From the NCBI GenBank assembly GCA_964595945.1, contig CAZQSL010000143.1, positions 1 to 8,332 of the forward strand: a stretch of DNA of 8,332 nt, in the 5' to 3' direction. Below are positions 1 through 7,153 of this stretch, one piece after another. Both the position numbers and the translations under genes were made by a program. Position 1 is the stretch's first letter, and the number at the start of each line of letters is the position of its first letter. Below the pieces are notes generated by a model, which saw only the letters and a program-made list of their open reading frames with translations, was not told the DNA's origin and did not search any database. This DNA is from CAZQSL01 sp964595945. GTDB taxonomy: Bacteria > UBP15 > UBA6099 > JAJRTR01.

Positions 1-74
1 TTATTATATCATGCTTTTTGGGTTTTGTATATGTTGTTTTTTGCCCAGATGGTAATGGAGTTTATTAGAGCGGT

Positions 75-110
75 GCGGAGGACCTTTTTTTTGCAAAAAA
101 GGTCCTCCGC
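75..110. repeat. Perfect 16-bp inverted repeat (hairpin palindrome)
   Basis: The left arm GCGGAGGACCTTTTTT (75-90) and right arm AAAAAAGGTCCTCCGC (95-110) are exact reverse complements around a four-base TTGC loop. The GC-rich part lies outside and the A/T tract inside, and no T-run follows on either strand. It is therefore not a classical intrinsic terminator, although such a stable stem could still stop or protect a transcript. Candidates are an intergenic palindromic repeat family or the 3' end of a gene that lies upstream of the window. The dyad is seen directly; the role is open. Confidence 0.8.
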
Positions 111-303
111 GAGTATTCCGTGAACGGTTACCATAGAAGAAACATATATGATGCGTCGGCGGCGTTCGGTCCCCGCCTGCATCTCAAAGCGGTATACCAT
201 GTCGAATGGCGGAAGTCTTTCGAAGCTCATTATGCTCAACATGGACGTAACTTGGTATGAGAAGATGTGGTTCAGTAATTCAATCGTAATTTCTGCGCCA
301 AGT
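111..303. other. Stretch without a convincing gene
   Basis: This stretch between the palindrome and the promoter of the first gene has no recognisable coding, RNA or mobile-element feature. A short forward frame (151-315, 54 codons, Arg-rich start) and a long reverse frame both run through it. Neither has a convincing ribosome binding site or a recognisable product. It may be decayed sequence or long upstream regulatory DNA. I saw no cobalamin riboswitch B12-box, although a B12-type enzyme lies downstream. Confidence 0.5.
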
Positions 304-332
304 TTGGCAAATTGATATGCCGTGTCTATAAT
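304..332 (+). promoter_or_regulatory. Predicted sigma-70 promoter of the radical SAM gene
   Basis: A -35 box TTGGCA (304-309) and a perfect -10 box TATAAT (327-332) are separated by exactly 17 bp. This fits the sigma-70/RpoD consensus with one mismatch in the -35 box. Transcription should begin near position 339, giving a leader of about 30 nt before the ATG at 370. It is the best promoter candidate in the window and probably drives at least the first two genes. No operator was recognised around it. Confidence 0.7.
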
Positions 333-369
333 TATGCGATATAGAAGATGTATGGTGTGATACATTGAA

Positions 370-1794
370 ATGGCAGCCTCAAAAAAAGTACTTCTGATCA
401 ATCCGCCGGCAACAAGGAGAGTGTACCTCGAAACAAACGTACGGGCAGGCACTCCGATACTGCCGTCTCTCGGACTTGCCGCTGTTGCTGCTTCTCTTAT
501 CAGATGTGGTCACAATGTACAAGTGATAGACCTCGATCTTGCCGATGTTTCAGGAGAATCTTCCGACGCACTGCTTGGCAGAACAATAAAGATATTCAAC
601 CCGGATGTAGTTGGTCTGACGGCGATTACCCCTACATGGGATGGAGCCATGCGTTTGTCGAGATGGATCAAGGCTGCCAATCCGTCACTTTTGCTGGTTG
701 CAGGTGGTATTCACGCGACGCAGTTTCCTGAGGAAACGATCGAGGCTGGAAATGTCGATTATGTGATACTCGGAGAAGCTGATTTTTCCTTTGGCGAATT
801 ACTCGATGCAGAATGTCCCGAAAGTGTTGCGGGAATTGCATTCAAAAAAGAGGGTATTCTTGTTTTTACGGCAAAAAGAGAAAGGATAGCCGATCTCGAT
901 ACGCTTCCATTTCCCGCATGGGACAAGTTCGAAATATCTCGCTACCGCATGTCGCATCTGACCGAGAGGAAAAGGCCGGGAGGGTATATCGAGACGAGCA
1001 GAGGGTGTCCGTATGGATGTATATATTGCGACAAGACTGTTTTTGGGCGCACGTTCAGGGCAAAATCCGCTGAGCGTGTCGTAGTCGAGATGGAAACTAT
1101 GCAGCGGATTCATCGATTCAGGGAATTCCACATTGTCGATGACGGTTTTTCAAACGATCTGGCGAGGGCGAAGGAGATTTGCAGACTGATCCTTTCGCGC
1201 AATCTGGATTTTCGCTTCAATTTGTTCAATGGTATAAGGGCGGACAGACTCGATGACGAGTTGTGCGGCCTGATGAAAAGGGCAGGGTGCTGGCAGGTTG
1301 CATTCGGGATAGAAAGTGGAAATGAGCACGTGCTTGAAAGTGTGTCCAAGGGGTTGGAGAAGGAAACGATCAGGCGCGCTGTCGAATTGTGCAAAAAACA
1401 TGGGATGGAGACATTCGGTTTTTTTATGATCGCTCTTCCCGAAGACACGATTGCGACAGTCAGGGAAACCATTCGCTTTGCTGTCGAGCTTGACTTGACT
1501 ATTACCAAGTACGATGTAGCTGTTCCGCTTCCGGGGACCGAAATGTTCGATCAACTTGACAGAAAGGGGTTGATCAAGACTAAAGACTGGTCGAAGTACA
1601 TTTTCCACCAGACACAGTTCCCTTTGTTCGAACACCAGAATTTGTCATGGGATCAAATCAACACTATGTATTATCTGGCCTATCGGAGGACATTTTTCAG
1701 ATTACGCTATATTTTCAAACGTTTCGTGCATGGGATGCAAACGGGTGGATTGTGGCACAATATCATTTGTGTGTTTTCATCTAAATGGCATTGA
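370..1794 (+). CDS. B12-binding-domain radical SAM protein
   Basis: This 474-residue protein has the architecture of class B (cobalamin-type) radical SAM enzymes. An N-terminal Rossmann-like B12-binding domain spans about residues 5-150 (KVLLINPP at the start, VAGGIHAT near 110-117, VILGEAD near 132-138). The radical SAM barrel spans about 200-400. The [4Fe-4S] ligands are Cys213, Cys217 and Cys220 in RGCPYGCIYC. Further family-typical elements are IVDDGFS (255-261), GIESG (313-317) and PLPGTEMFD (386-394). Such enzymes methylate or rearrange unactivated carbons; BchE and HpnJ are known relatives in build, but the substrate here is unknown. The ATG at 370 is chosen because the B12 domain begins at once. 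No clear Shine-Dalgarno is visible. A short C-terminal tail rich in Arg and aromatic residues follows the barrel. The next gene starts 36 bp downstream, suggesting co-transcription. The family call is firm; specific function is not assignable. Confidence 0.93.
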   Translation: MAASKKVLLINPPATRRVYLETNVRAGTPILPSLGLAAVAASLIRCGHNVQVIDLDLADVSGESSDALLGRTIKIFNPDVVGLTAITPTWDGAMRLSRWIKAANPSLLLVAGGIHATQFPEETIEAGNVDYVILGEADFSFGELLDAECPESVAGIAFKKEGILVFTAKRERIADLDTLPFPAWDKFEISRYRMSHLTERKRPGGYIETSRGCPYGCIYCDKTVFGRTFRAKSAERVVVEMETMQRIHRFREFHIVDDGFSNDLARAKEICRLILSRNLDFRFNLFNGIRADRLDDELCGLMKRAGCWQVAFGIESGNEHVLESVSKGLEKETIRRAVELCKKHGMETFGFFMIALPEDTIATVRETIRFAVELDLTITKYDVAVPLPGTEMFDQLDRKGLIKTKDWSKYIFHQTQFPLFEHQNLSWDQINTMYYLAYRRTFFRLRYIFKRFVHGMQTGGLWHNIICVFSSKWH

Positions 1795-1830
1795 CAGTTC
1801 GCAGTGCAGTGAGGATCAGGTGCCAAGTTA

Positions 1831-3486
1831 TTGATTAGTATGGGAAATAGTGAAAAAAAACGGTTTGAAGTCAAAAGTGTGGTAGCTGAAGGCGCGGCAT
1901 GGCTGGCTCTATTGTACACTTGTGGAATAATATTGCGGGTCGAGTGGAAGTTTATCGACTATCTGTATCCTGTTTTGTTCAATCCGTTTTTCATTGGATT
2001 CAATATCCTCTACTTCCTGGTTGTACTGAGTTTCATAATGACTGCAATTTGCTGGGTTTCATGCAAAGTCAGGAAGATACAAGCCCCGGATGCGAGAGCG
2101 AACTGGTTTTTTCGCGCCACGAGAGCCCTCAAGTCAGTCATAGCATTTATGCTGACCTGTTATGGATTGACATTTTTTGCTGCTGTCGTATGTATCGACA
2201 GGGTCCTCGGCCCGGCAGCATTATTATCCTTTCTCATTGCCGGGATGATCACCAGAAAGATCAAGGAAAAAGGAGCCCATGTCCTCATCCGGCTGTTTGT
2301 GGCAATAGCAATATTTACTGTGTCGATCACCTGTACAGGTATTCTCACTGGCAATCCGCAATTCTATCAGTATTACACATATTTGCCACTGGTAATTGCT
2401 GCCTGCTTCTGGGCTCCTCTATTTCCTACGCTGAAATGTTCATCAGTTCGGCAGTTGCTGTTTGATAACAGATATTCACTAGTCACGTTCGGTGTGATTC
2501 TGTTTTTTATCGTCATGTTCGGTCGTGTTTTATGGTGGCAGGGCGCAGTGAAGATGCAGCGGCAGTACCGGATCACACAGAATGCCGATGCCGGCGTGCT
2601 GGCAGCCATATCATTGACCGATGACAGGCATAACCTTTTTGTGCTGAACAAATCGGCATATTCCGTGCAGTTGATAGAAAAAGATACCCTCAAGACAGGT
2701 GCGTCAATTCCAGTAATTGGCTATCCCCGGCAGATGGCGGCAGACGATAGCAATGAACTTGTTTACGTTGTAGTTCATTCGGTTGGCAATAAACAGTTTA
2801 TGGTATTTTCCGAGAATCCTCTCAAGCTCGAAAAAACAATAGACTTCCCTTCTGATGAATGCGATCAGGCCAACTCCATCAACATTGACTATGAGAGAAA
2901 CCGCATTATTGTGGGATGCGACGACAGAAATGTACTGTACCATATCGATCGTGGCAGACTTGAGCTCGTGCCCTCACAAAAGAAATACACAATCAAAGGT
3001 TTTACAGTTCGCATCGAAGTGGATGACAGAACTGATGAAGCCTATGTCTTTGGGTGCTTCAATGGGCCTTACATCAATGTCGTCGATCTGGTGAGCGGCA
3101 GGACAAAAGAATCAAAATACACTGGCTATATGGTTTGGGAAACCCTGTTTGACGCGGCAGGACAAATATTCTTTGCAAGTATTCCTTTTCGATCGATGGT
3201 AGCGGTTATCGACGAAAACTCTCTTGAGACCATCCGAAGGATTCCAGCCGGATTTGGAGCAAGGGCAATTGCACTCGACACAAAAAACAACCTCCTGTAT
3301 ATCGGTAGCCAGCTATCGAATACAGTTGCGGTACATGATCTGAAAAGTCTTGAATACATAACAAAATTTTATGTACCCGGGCCTCGATCGATACTCTATG
3401 ATGATGAAGAGAAAGCGTTATATATCGCGGGAGACGGCCTTTACAGATTTGGGCTTCCACCCAACTGGCCCGGCATGAAACCATAA
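1831..3486 (+). CDS. Seven-helix membrane protein with C-terminal YVTN/NHL-like beta-propeller
   Basis: The 551-residue product has two halves. Residues 1-240 contain about seven hydrophobic segments (roughly 16-36, 51-76, 102-121, 126-141, 151-171, 182-199, 216-235). Residues 250-545 are soluble and made of repeating beta-rich units with the pattern of YVTN/NHL propeller blades, for example NNLLYIGSQLSNTVAVHDLK near 486-505. With seven helices the propeller would lie on the opposite side of the membrane from the N-terminus; a periplasmic propeller is likely but inferred. I see no CxxCH haem motif, no catalytic motif and no lipobox, and I do not recognise a named family. The start is ambiguous: TTG at 1831 lies 10 bp after an AGG (1818-1820), while ATG at 1840 is an alternative that removes three residues. 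It lies 36 bp after the radical SAM gene and probably shares its transcript. Confidence 0.8.
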   Translation: MISMGNSEKKRFEVKSVVAEGAAWLALLYTCGIILRVEWKFIDYLYPVLFNPFFIGFNILYFLVVLSFIMTAICWVSCKVRKIQAPDARANWFFRATRALKSVIAFMLTCYGLTFFAAVVCIDRVLGPAALLSFLIAGMITRKIKEKGAHVLIRLFVAIAIFTVSITCTGILTGNPQFYQYYTYLPLVIAACFWAPLFPTLKCSSVRQLLFDNRYSLVTFGVILFFIVMFGRVLWWQGAVKMQRQYRITQNADAGVLAAISLTDDRHNLFVLNKSAYSVQLIEKDTLKTGASIPVIGYPRQMAADDSNELVYVVVHSVGNKQFMVFSENPLKLEKTIDFPSDECDQANSINIDYERNRIIVGCDDRNVLYHIDRGRLELVPSQKKYTIKGFTVRIEVDDRTDEAYVFGCFNGPYINVVDLVSGRTKESKYTGYMVWETLFDAAGQIFFASIPFRSMVAVIDENSLETIRRIPAGFGARAIALDTKNNLLYIGSQLSNTVAVHDLKSLEYITKFYVPGPRSILYDDEEKALYIAGDGLYRFGLPPNWPGMKP

Positions 3487-3531
3487 TACCGTAGAAACGC
3501 AATGACGAGGTGGAATTATCCCTCTATCGTG

Positions 3532-3537
3532 TATAAT
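3532..3537 (+). promoter_or_regulatory. Candidate -10 box upstream of the nitrogenase-like genes
   Basis: A perfect TATAAT lies in the 164-bp gap before the reductase genes, flanked by GTATA direct repeats 10 bp apart (3531-3535 and 3541-3545). No good -35 box lies 16-18 bp upstream, so if used it would probably depend on an activator. Transcription would begin near 3544, giving a leader of about 106 nt. I looked for a sigma-54 -24/-12 element and a NifA-type TGT-N10-ACA site in this gap and saw neither. Confidence 0.35.
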
Positions 3538-3544
3538 GATGTAT

Positions 3545-3580
3545 AGGGGTAACAGGGAAATAGTGCGGCGCGTTATTCCT
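3545..3580 (+). promoter_or_regulatory. Possible leader hairpin before the reductase genes
   Basis: AGGGGTAAC (3545-3553) can pair in RNA over nine positions with GTTATTCCT (3572-3580), using two G-U pairs, around an 18-nt loop. It would sit at the very 5' end of a transcript begun at the candidate -10 box. Farther down, AATCAT (3613-3618) and ATGATT (3628-3633) form a second small dyad, next to the palindrome ATGATCAT (3604-3611). The pairings are seen; any regulatory role is speculative. Confidence 0.25.
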
Positions 3581-3650
3581 GAATGTGAAAGAGAAGACTT
3601 GTAATGATCATCAATCATAACGATGCAATGATTAAGATACTTAGTCTGAC

Positions 3651-4919
3651 ATGGCGCAATGGATACGCATGCAGAAAATAACTGACAAAGCCAACCTGTC
3701 TCAAAAAGCATGCCTGCTCGAAGGGCTGTGTATTTCTCTATACCGAACGGGCGGAAATTTTGCTGTCATCATTCATTCATACAAGGACTGCGCAAATGTT
3801 TTTCCGAGAGGTATGACCGGCGTGCAGTCTAAAACCGTGGGCGCGGGACGTTTTTTCTGTACTAATGTCACTGAAACCGACGTCATGGCCGGGACTTCAC
3901 TGGAGAAGCTCGAAAGATGTATCGGGACTGTACTTGAAGTCGTCAATCCGGAAATAGTGTATGTCTTTGGCAGTTGTCTGTCCGAGATTGTCGGAGATGA
4001 CATAAATCAATGTGCCGCAGGTTTTTCACGGACATCTTCCATTCCTGTCATAGCAGTAACGTCAAGCGGCACAAATACCATCAGCCAGTCGAGAGTGATT
4101 GACTGGCATGCGGCTCTGATGTATTGCGCATGTGACGAATCTCTCCCCGTAGATGGTTCATCCATCAATATCATAGGTTTTCCTGAAGATACAGATAATT
4201 ATATCAGCGGCATAATCGAAGCATCCGGGATCAGGATAAATGCCTGGCTACATGAGACATCGTCACTTTCAGAGTGGAAAAAACTGCCTGCCGGCGCGGT
4301 CAACATAGTTCCGCAGAAAAATCTCTTTCCATCAATTCTTGAGAAAATGGCAAACAGAAGCGAGGCCATCGAGGCGCCGGTACCGATAGGAATGAAAAAT
4401 ACCGACATGTTTCTCACGGCAATCGCATCTGCAATGGGACTTGAGCAAAAGATGCCGGGTATTATTGCGCCAGCGCGAAAAAACGCTGAAAAAGCTGCTA
4501 CGGAACTACGCAGAAAATGTACGGGCATCAGAATGGGATACAATATCGGCACTAACCGCAATTACGTACCAGCAAGTGTGGCGCTGGACGGCATGTCGGA
4601 AGTAACGGCATTCAGCGAACTTGGATTCGATGTTACCCTTTTGATCCAGGGCAGTCCGGATGACCGCCGCAGGAAGCTGATCACCGGTCACCTGGCCGAT
4701 TTGAACATCAATGCCAGCATCGATATTTTCGTCGATAATGTCTCGATACTGCCAGTTCTCAAAAAACATGGCTTCGGGTTCATCTACTGCATCGAATCCC
4801 TTTCTGAAATAGTCCGCCCTTCGGGAACTCCCATGATAGGATTGGGAAGACTTAAGATGGGCTATGGCGGCTGCATTGAAAATATCAGGCTAATCGAACG
4901 TACGGTCTTCGGCGGGTGA
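3651..4919 (+). CDS. Nitrogenase-like reductase, NifD/BchN/BchY-type subunit
   Basis: The 422-residue protein belongs to the nitrogenase component 1 / oxidoreductase superfamily. Cys21, Cys47 and Cys109 match the three cluster-binding cysteines of the alpha-type chain in spacing and context. Cys109 lies in FGSCLSEIVGDDI, the counterpart of the nitrogenase CPxxxIGDDI segment, and TNVTETDVMAG (71-81) matches the conserved segment before it. The C-terminal MGYGG (403-407) corresponds to the Gly-rich end of the family. Residues 162-289 contain no cysteine. Aligned by eye, the FeMo-cofactor ligands Cys275 and His442 of nitrogenase fall on Gln222 and Met403, so the protein should not hold an M-cluster. 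It should form a heterotetramer with the next product and receive electrons from the Fe protein two genes on. The ATG at 3651 lacks a clear Shine-Dalgarno; a stop codon at 3642 bounds the frame and ATG 3669 is an alternative. The stop is directly followed by the next ATG. The substrate is unknown. Confidence 0.9.
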   Translation: MAQWIRMQKITDKANLSQKACLLEGLCISLYRTGGNFAVIIHSYKDCANVFPRGMTGVQSKTVGAGRFFCTNVTETDVMAGTSLEKLERCIGTVLEVVNPEIVYVFGSCLSEIVGDDINQCAAGFSRTSSIPVIAVTSSGTNTISQSRVIDWHAALMYCACDESLPVDGSSINIIGFPEDTDNYISGIIEASGIRINAWLHETSSLSEWKKLPAGAVNIVPQKNLFPSILEKMANRSEAIEAPVPIGMKNTDMFLTAIASAMGLEQKMPGIIAPARKNAEKAATELRRKCTGIRMGYNIGTNRNYVPASVALDGMSEVTAFSELGFDVTLLIQGSPDDRRRKLITGHLADLNINASIDIFVDNVSILPVLKKHGFGFIYCIESLSEIVRPSGTPMIGLGRLKMGYGGCIENIRLIERTVFGG

Positions 4920-6224
4920 ATGAAAGATAATACGATCAACAGACTTCGGGAATTTGAAATTCCCCTGATGAACCACACAAGGTATCTCGGCGTGTATGTA
5001 GCGGCTCATTCGATACCAGATGCGGTAATAGTGCTACACATGGGTACTGGTTGCAAGATGAAAGGCGGCATGCATCACTTCGATCTGCTACGCGAAAGTT
5101 TCAGTCAGGTGTGCTGGACAGAAGTCTCGGGCGTCGATATTATCGCGGACTCGCACGCGATGATCGAGGATACCGTTCTGACTTCATACGAAAGACGAAG
5201 GCCTGGCTGTATCGCTGTCGCAACATCGAGCGTGATCGAAATGACCGGGTTTGACATGAGAGAAGCTGTAGCTTCAATTCAGCAAAAAGTATCCTGCCCG
5301 CTGATTTACATACCCACGTCAGGATTTGAAGGTGATGTGTTCGACGGACATGCTGAATTTACGAGAGAGCTGATGACGCATGTTGACTGGCAGCGGCCTG
5401 CCGATGCGAATGTCGTGAATATTGTCGGTCATTTTATGGAGCGCTATGAATTCGACCAGATGGCAAACATAAATGAAGTCAAAAGGATGCTTGCCGGAAT
5501 CGGTCTGCGTACAGGAGCGTTTTTTTACTCAGGGCAACCGGCTGCTCAATTATTCGATGCCTGGCGCGGCGGACTGAACGTAGTTATGCCATATTACGGC
5601 GATCACGTGCATACGCTCGAGATGGAAACGGGACGCCCTTCGCTGATGACCGATATGCCAATAGGCGTGACTGGATCGGTACGCTGGCTCGAATCCGTGA
5701 GTGCCGCCGCGGGAATTCCCCGGGCGGTTTCATCCCGATTTATCGAAACTGAAATAGTCAAGATAACAAGACTGATCGACATTGCCCGGCCAATGGTCAG
5801 GGGCATACGTGTCATAATCATTCAGACTGCGCCAATGGCCGCAGCGTGCGCCGCTCATGCCGTTGATCTGGGGATGACGGTGACTGATGTCGCTTTGCTC
5901 GGCACATCTCATGGCTGCAAATCAGAGTTCGCCGCCGCGTGGGAAAGATACACGGGGGGCAAATTGCCGGAGGATATCAGAGTGTTTGACAATTCGACAG
6001 CAAGCGACCTGTGGCAGATTTATGATGGAAAAGACAAAAAACAACCGGTTCTGATAGCTCCTTCCATTGATATGCCTCAGGAGTGGATCGGCAATATTCA
6101 CCATCTTGAAATCGGGTTTCCCTCAAATGCCAAGCGCAACATTTACGCTTTGCCCTACATGGGTTTTAATGGCGCTGTCATGCTGACGCAACGCCTGATG
6201 GATGCTGTCGCGCACAAATTTTGA
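4920..6224 (+). CDS. Nitrogenase-like reductase, NifK/BchB/BchZ-type subunit
   Basis: The 434-residue protein is the second half of the component 1 pair. Its N-terminal region aligns by eye with BchB and BchZ: Cys45 in VLHMGTGCK takes the place of BchB Asp36 (VLHAPQGDT) and of the single BchZ cluster cysteine (GPVGCEN). Together with three cysteines from the upstream subunit it would complete one [4Fe-4S] cluster. At the position of NifK Cys153 there is a serine (ATSSVIEMTG, 101-110), so an eight-iron P-cluster is not expected. The C-terminus has the family signature GFPSNAKRN and PYMGFNGAVML. Extra cysteines (65, 97 and others) have no assigned role. The ATG directly abuts the upstream TGA, which points to translational coupling and equal production of the two chains. 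The Fe-protein gene begins 15 bp downstream. The role as a catalytic subunit is well supported by the family; the substrate is not. Confidence 0.88.
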   Translation: MKDNTINRLREFEIPLMNHTRYLGVYVAAHSIPDAVIVLHMGTGCKMKGGMHHFDLLRESFSQVCWTEVSGVDIIADSHAMIEDTVLTSYERRRPGCIAVATSSVIEMTGFDMREAVASIQQKVSCPLIYIPTSGFEGDVFDGHAEFTRELMTHVDWQRPADANVVNIVGHFMERYEFDQMANINEVKRMLAGIGLRTGAFFYSGQPAAQLFDAWRGGLNVVMPYYGDHVHTLEMETGRPSLMTDMPIGVTGSVRWLESVSAAAGIPRAVSSRFIETEIVKITRLIDIARPMVRGIRVIIIQTAPMAAACAAHAVDLGMTVTDVALLGTSHGCKSEFAAAWERYTGGKLPEDIRVFDNSTASDLWQIYDGKDKKQPVLIAPSIDMPQEWIGNIHHLEIGFPSNAKRNIYALPYMGFNGAVMLTQRLMDAVAHKF

Positions 6225-6239
6225 AAGGCTGTTTACCAG

Positions 6240-7055
6240 ATGCACAAGATCGCGTTCTACGGAAAAGGCGGCACCGGGAAGTCGACTGTGGTTTCCAACC
6301 TTAGCGTGTGCCTGGCCGAAAGCGGCCATAGAGTTTTGCAGATAGGATGCGATCCGAAGCATGATTCGACACGAGGCCTGCTGAATGGGAAGCGGCCTGA
6401 CACGGCAGTCGAACTGATGGTGAAAAAGACGATCTCGCAGATTACTATAGACGATCTTGTGACGGAAGGATATGCCGGCGTCGACTGCATCGAAGTCGGA
6501 GGCCCCGAACCAGGAGCCGGATGCGCGGGCCTCGGCATCATAAAAACATTTGAGCTGATCCGGAATCTGAAAATACTCGACAGGCCTTATGATTACGTAC
6601 TTTTCGATGTGCTCGGTGATGTGGTCTGCGGCGGGTTCGCTACTCCCATGAGGATGGAGTTCGCACAGTGCGTCTATGTAGTTCTCTCAAGCGAAATGAT
6701 GTCTATGTACGCAGCCAATAATATATGCCGTGGCATAATGAGGTTTGCCAAAAAGGGGAATGTGCGACTTGGCGGATTCATAGGAAATCAGAGAAATCAC
6801 GATTTTTCCACAAAAACGCTATCTCTTTTCGCACATCGTCTAAGTACGGATATTATTCAGGTGATACCTTGTGACACAACAATATCCCAATCGGAACGAA
6901 TCCGGAAAACAGTCGTTGAATATAGCCCTGACTGTGTGTCATCCCGCGCTTTCAGAGAACTTGCCGTCAGGATCGAAGAAGGTGGCCCTGGCACAATCCC
7001 CACTCCAATGGATGACATTGGATTCGAAGATTTTTTTCGTTTATCCGGCAAATGA
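6240..7055 (+). CDS. NifH/BchL/BchX-like Fe protein (ATP-dependent electron donor)
   Basis: The 271-residue protein is a homodimeric P-loop ATPase that delivers electrons to the partner subunits encoded just upstream. The Walker A motif GKGGTGKST is at residues 8-16. The switch I region is CDPKHDST (37-44), a BchL-like spelling of the NifH CDPKADST. The [4Fe-4S]-bridging cysteines are Cys95 (GPEPGAGCAG) and Cys130 (DVLGDVVCGGFA). The residue three after Cys95 is Leu98, where NifH usually has the Arg that DraT ADP-ribosylates, so that control cannot work here. The protein ends shortly after the core fold and is somewhat shorter than typical NifH. GAAAGG (6223-6228) lies 11 bp before the ATG as a weak ribosome binding site. 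Nitrogenase NifH proper is less likely because the partner proteins lack cofactor ligands. The gene order D-K-H differs from the nifHDK order. Confidence 0.93.
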   Translation: MHKIAFYGKGGTGKSTVVSNLSVCLAESGHRVLQIGCDPKHDSTRGLLNGKRPDTAVELMVKKTISQITIDDLVTEGYAGVDCIEVGGPEPGAGCAGLGIIKTFELIRNLKILDRPYDYVLFDVLGDVVCGGFATPMRMEFAQCVYVVLSSEMMSMYAANNICRGIMRFAKKGNVRLGGFIGNQRNHDFSTKTLSLFAHRLSTDIIQVIPCDTTISQSERIRKTVVEYSPDCVSSRAFRELAVRIEEGGPGTIPTPMDDIGFEDFFRLSGK

Positions 7056-7153
7056 TGTCTATTGGCAGATAGTCCTCCCCAATATTTATGCATCTGACTC
7101 GGGATCAGGAGGGCATCGCTATCCTTGTGAGCAGGTATTTACTTTATCTTTAG

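Noticed and set aside
151..315. Forward 54-codon frame with an Arg-rich N-terminus
   Set aside because: It has no clear ribosome binding site or recognisable product and ends inside the predicted promoter of the next gene; chance is the simpler explanation.
9..452. Reverse-strand open frame of 147 codons (or 118 from an ATG at 365)
   Set aside because: It runs through the perfect palindrome and the strong forward promoter, overlaps the start of the radical SAM gene, and its product shows no recognisable motif or domain.
370..1794. NifB- or BchE-specific assignment for the radical SAM protein
   Set aside because: NifB lacks an N-terminal B12 domain, so that does not fit. BchE shares the build, but no pigment genes are here and no diagnostic residue can be judged by eye, so only the broad family is called.
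3544..3561. Segment resembling the I-SceI recognition site (TAGGGGTAACAGGGAAAT)
   Set aside because: It matches 16 of 18 positions, but there is no homing endonuclease or intron nearby and the segment fits a leader hairpin; treated as coincidence.
3651..3666. Possible sigma-54 -24/-12 element around TGGCGC
   Set aside because: The spacing between the GG and GC elements does not fit, and the segment lies inside the coding region.
3651..7055. True nitrogenase nifHDK
   Set aside because: Cofactor ligand positions are Gln222 and Met403, the beta-type chain has only one of the P-cluster cysteines, gene order is D-K-H, and no nifB, nifE or nifN is present in the window.
7056..7100. Terminator after the Fe-protein gene
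   Set aside because: Only very short dyads (CTAT/ATAG; CCTCC/GGAGG) without a T-run are present, so no intrinsic terminator can be supported.
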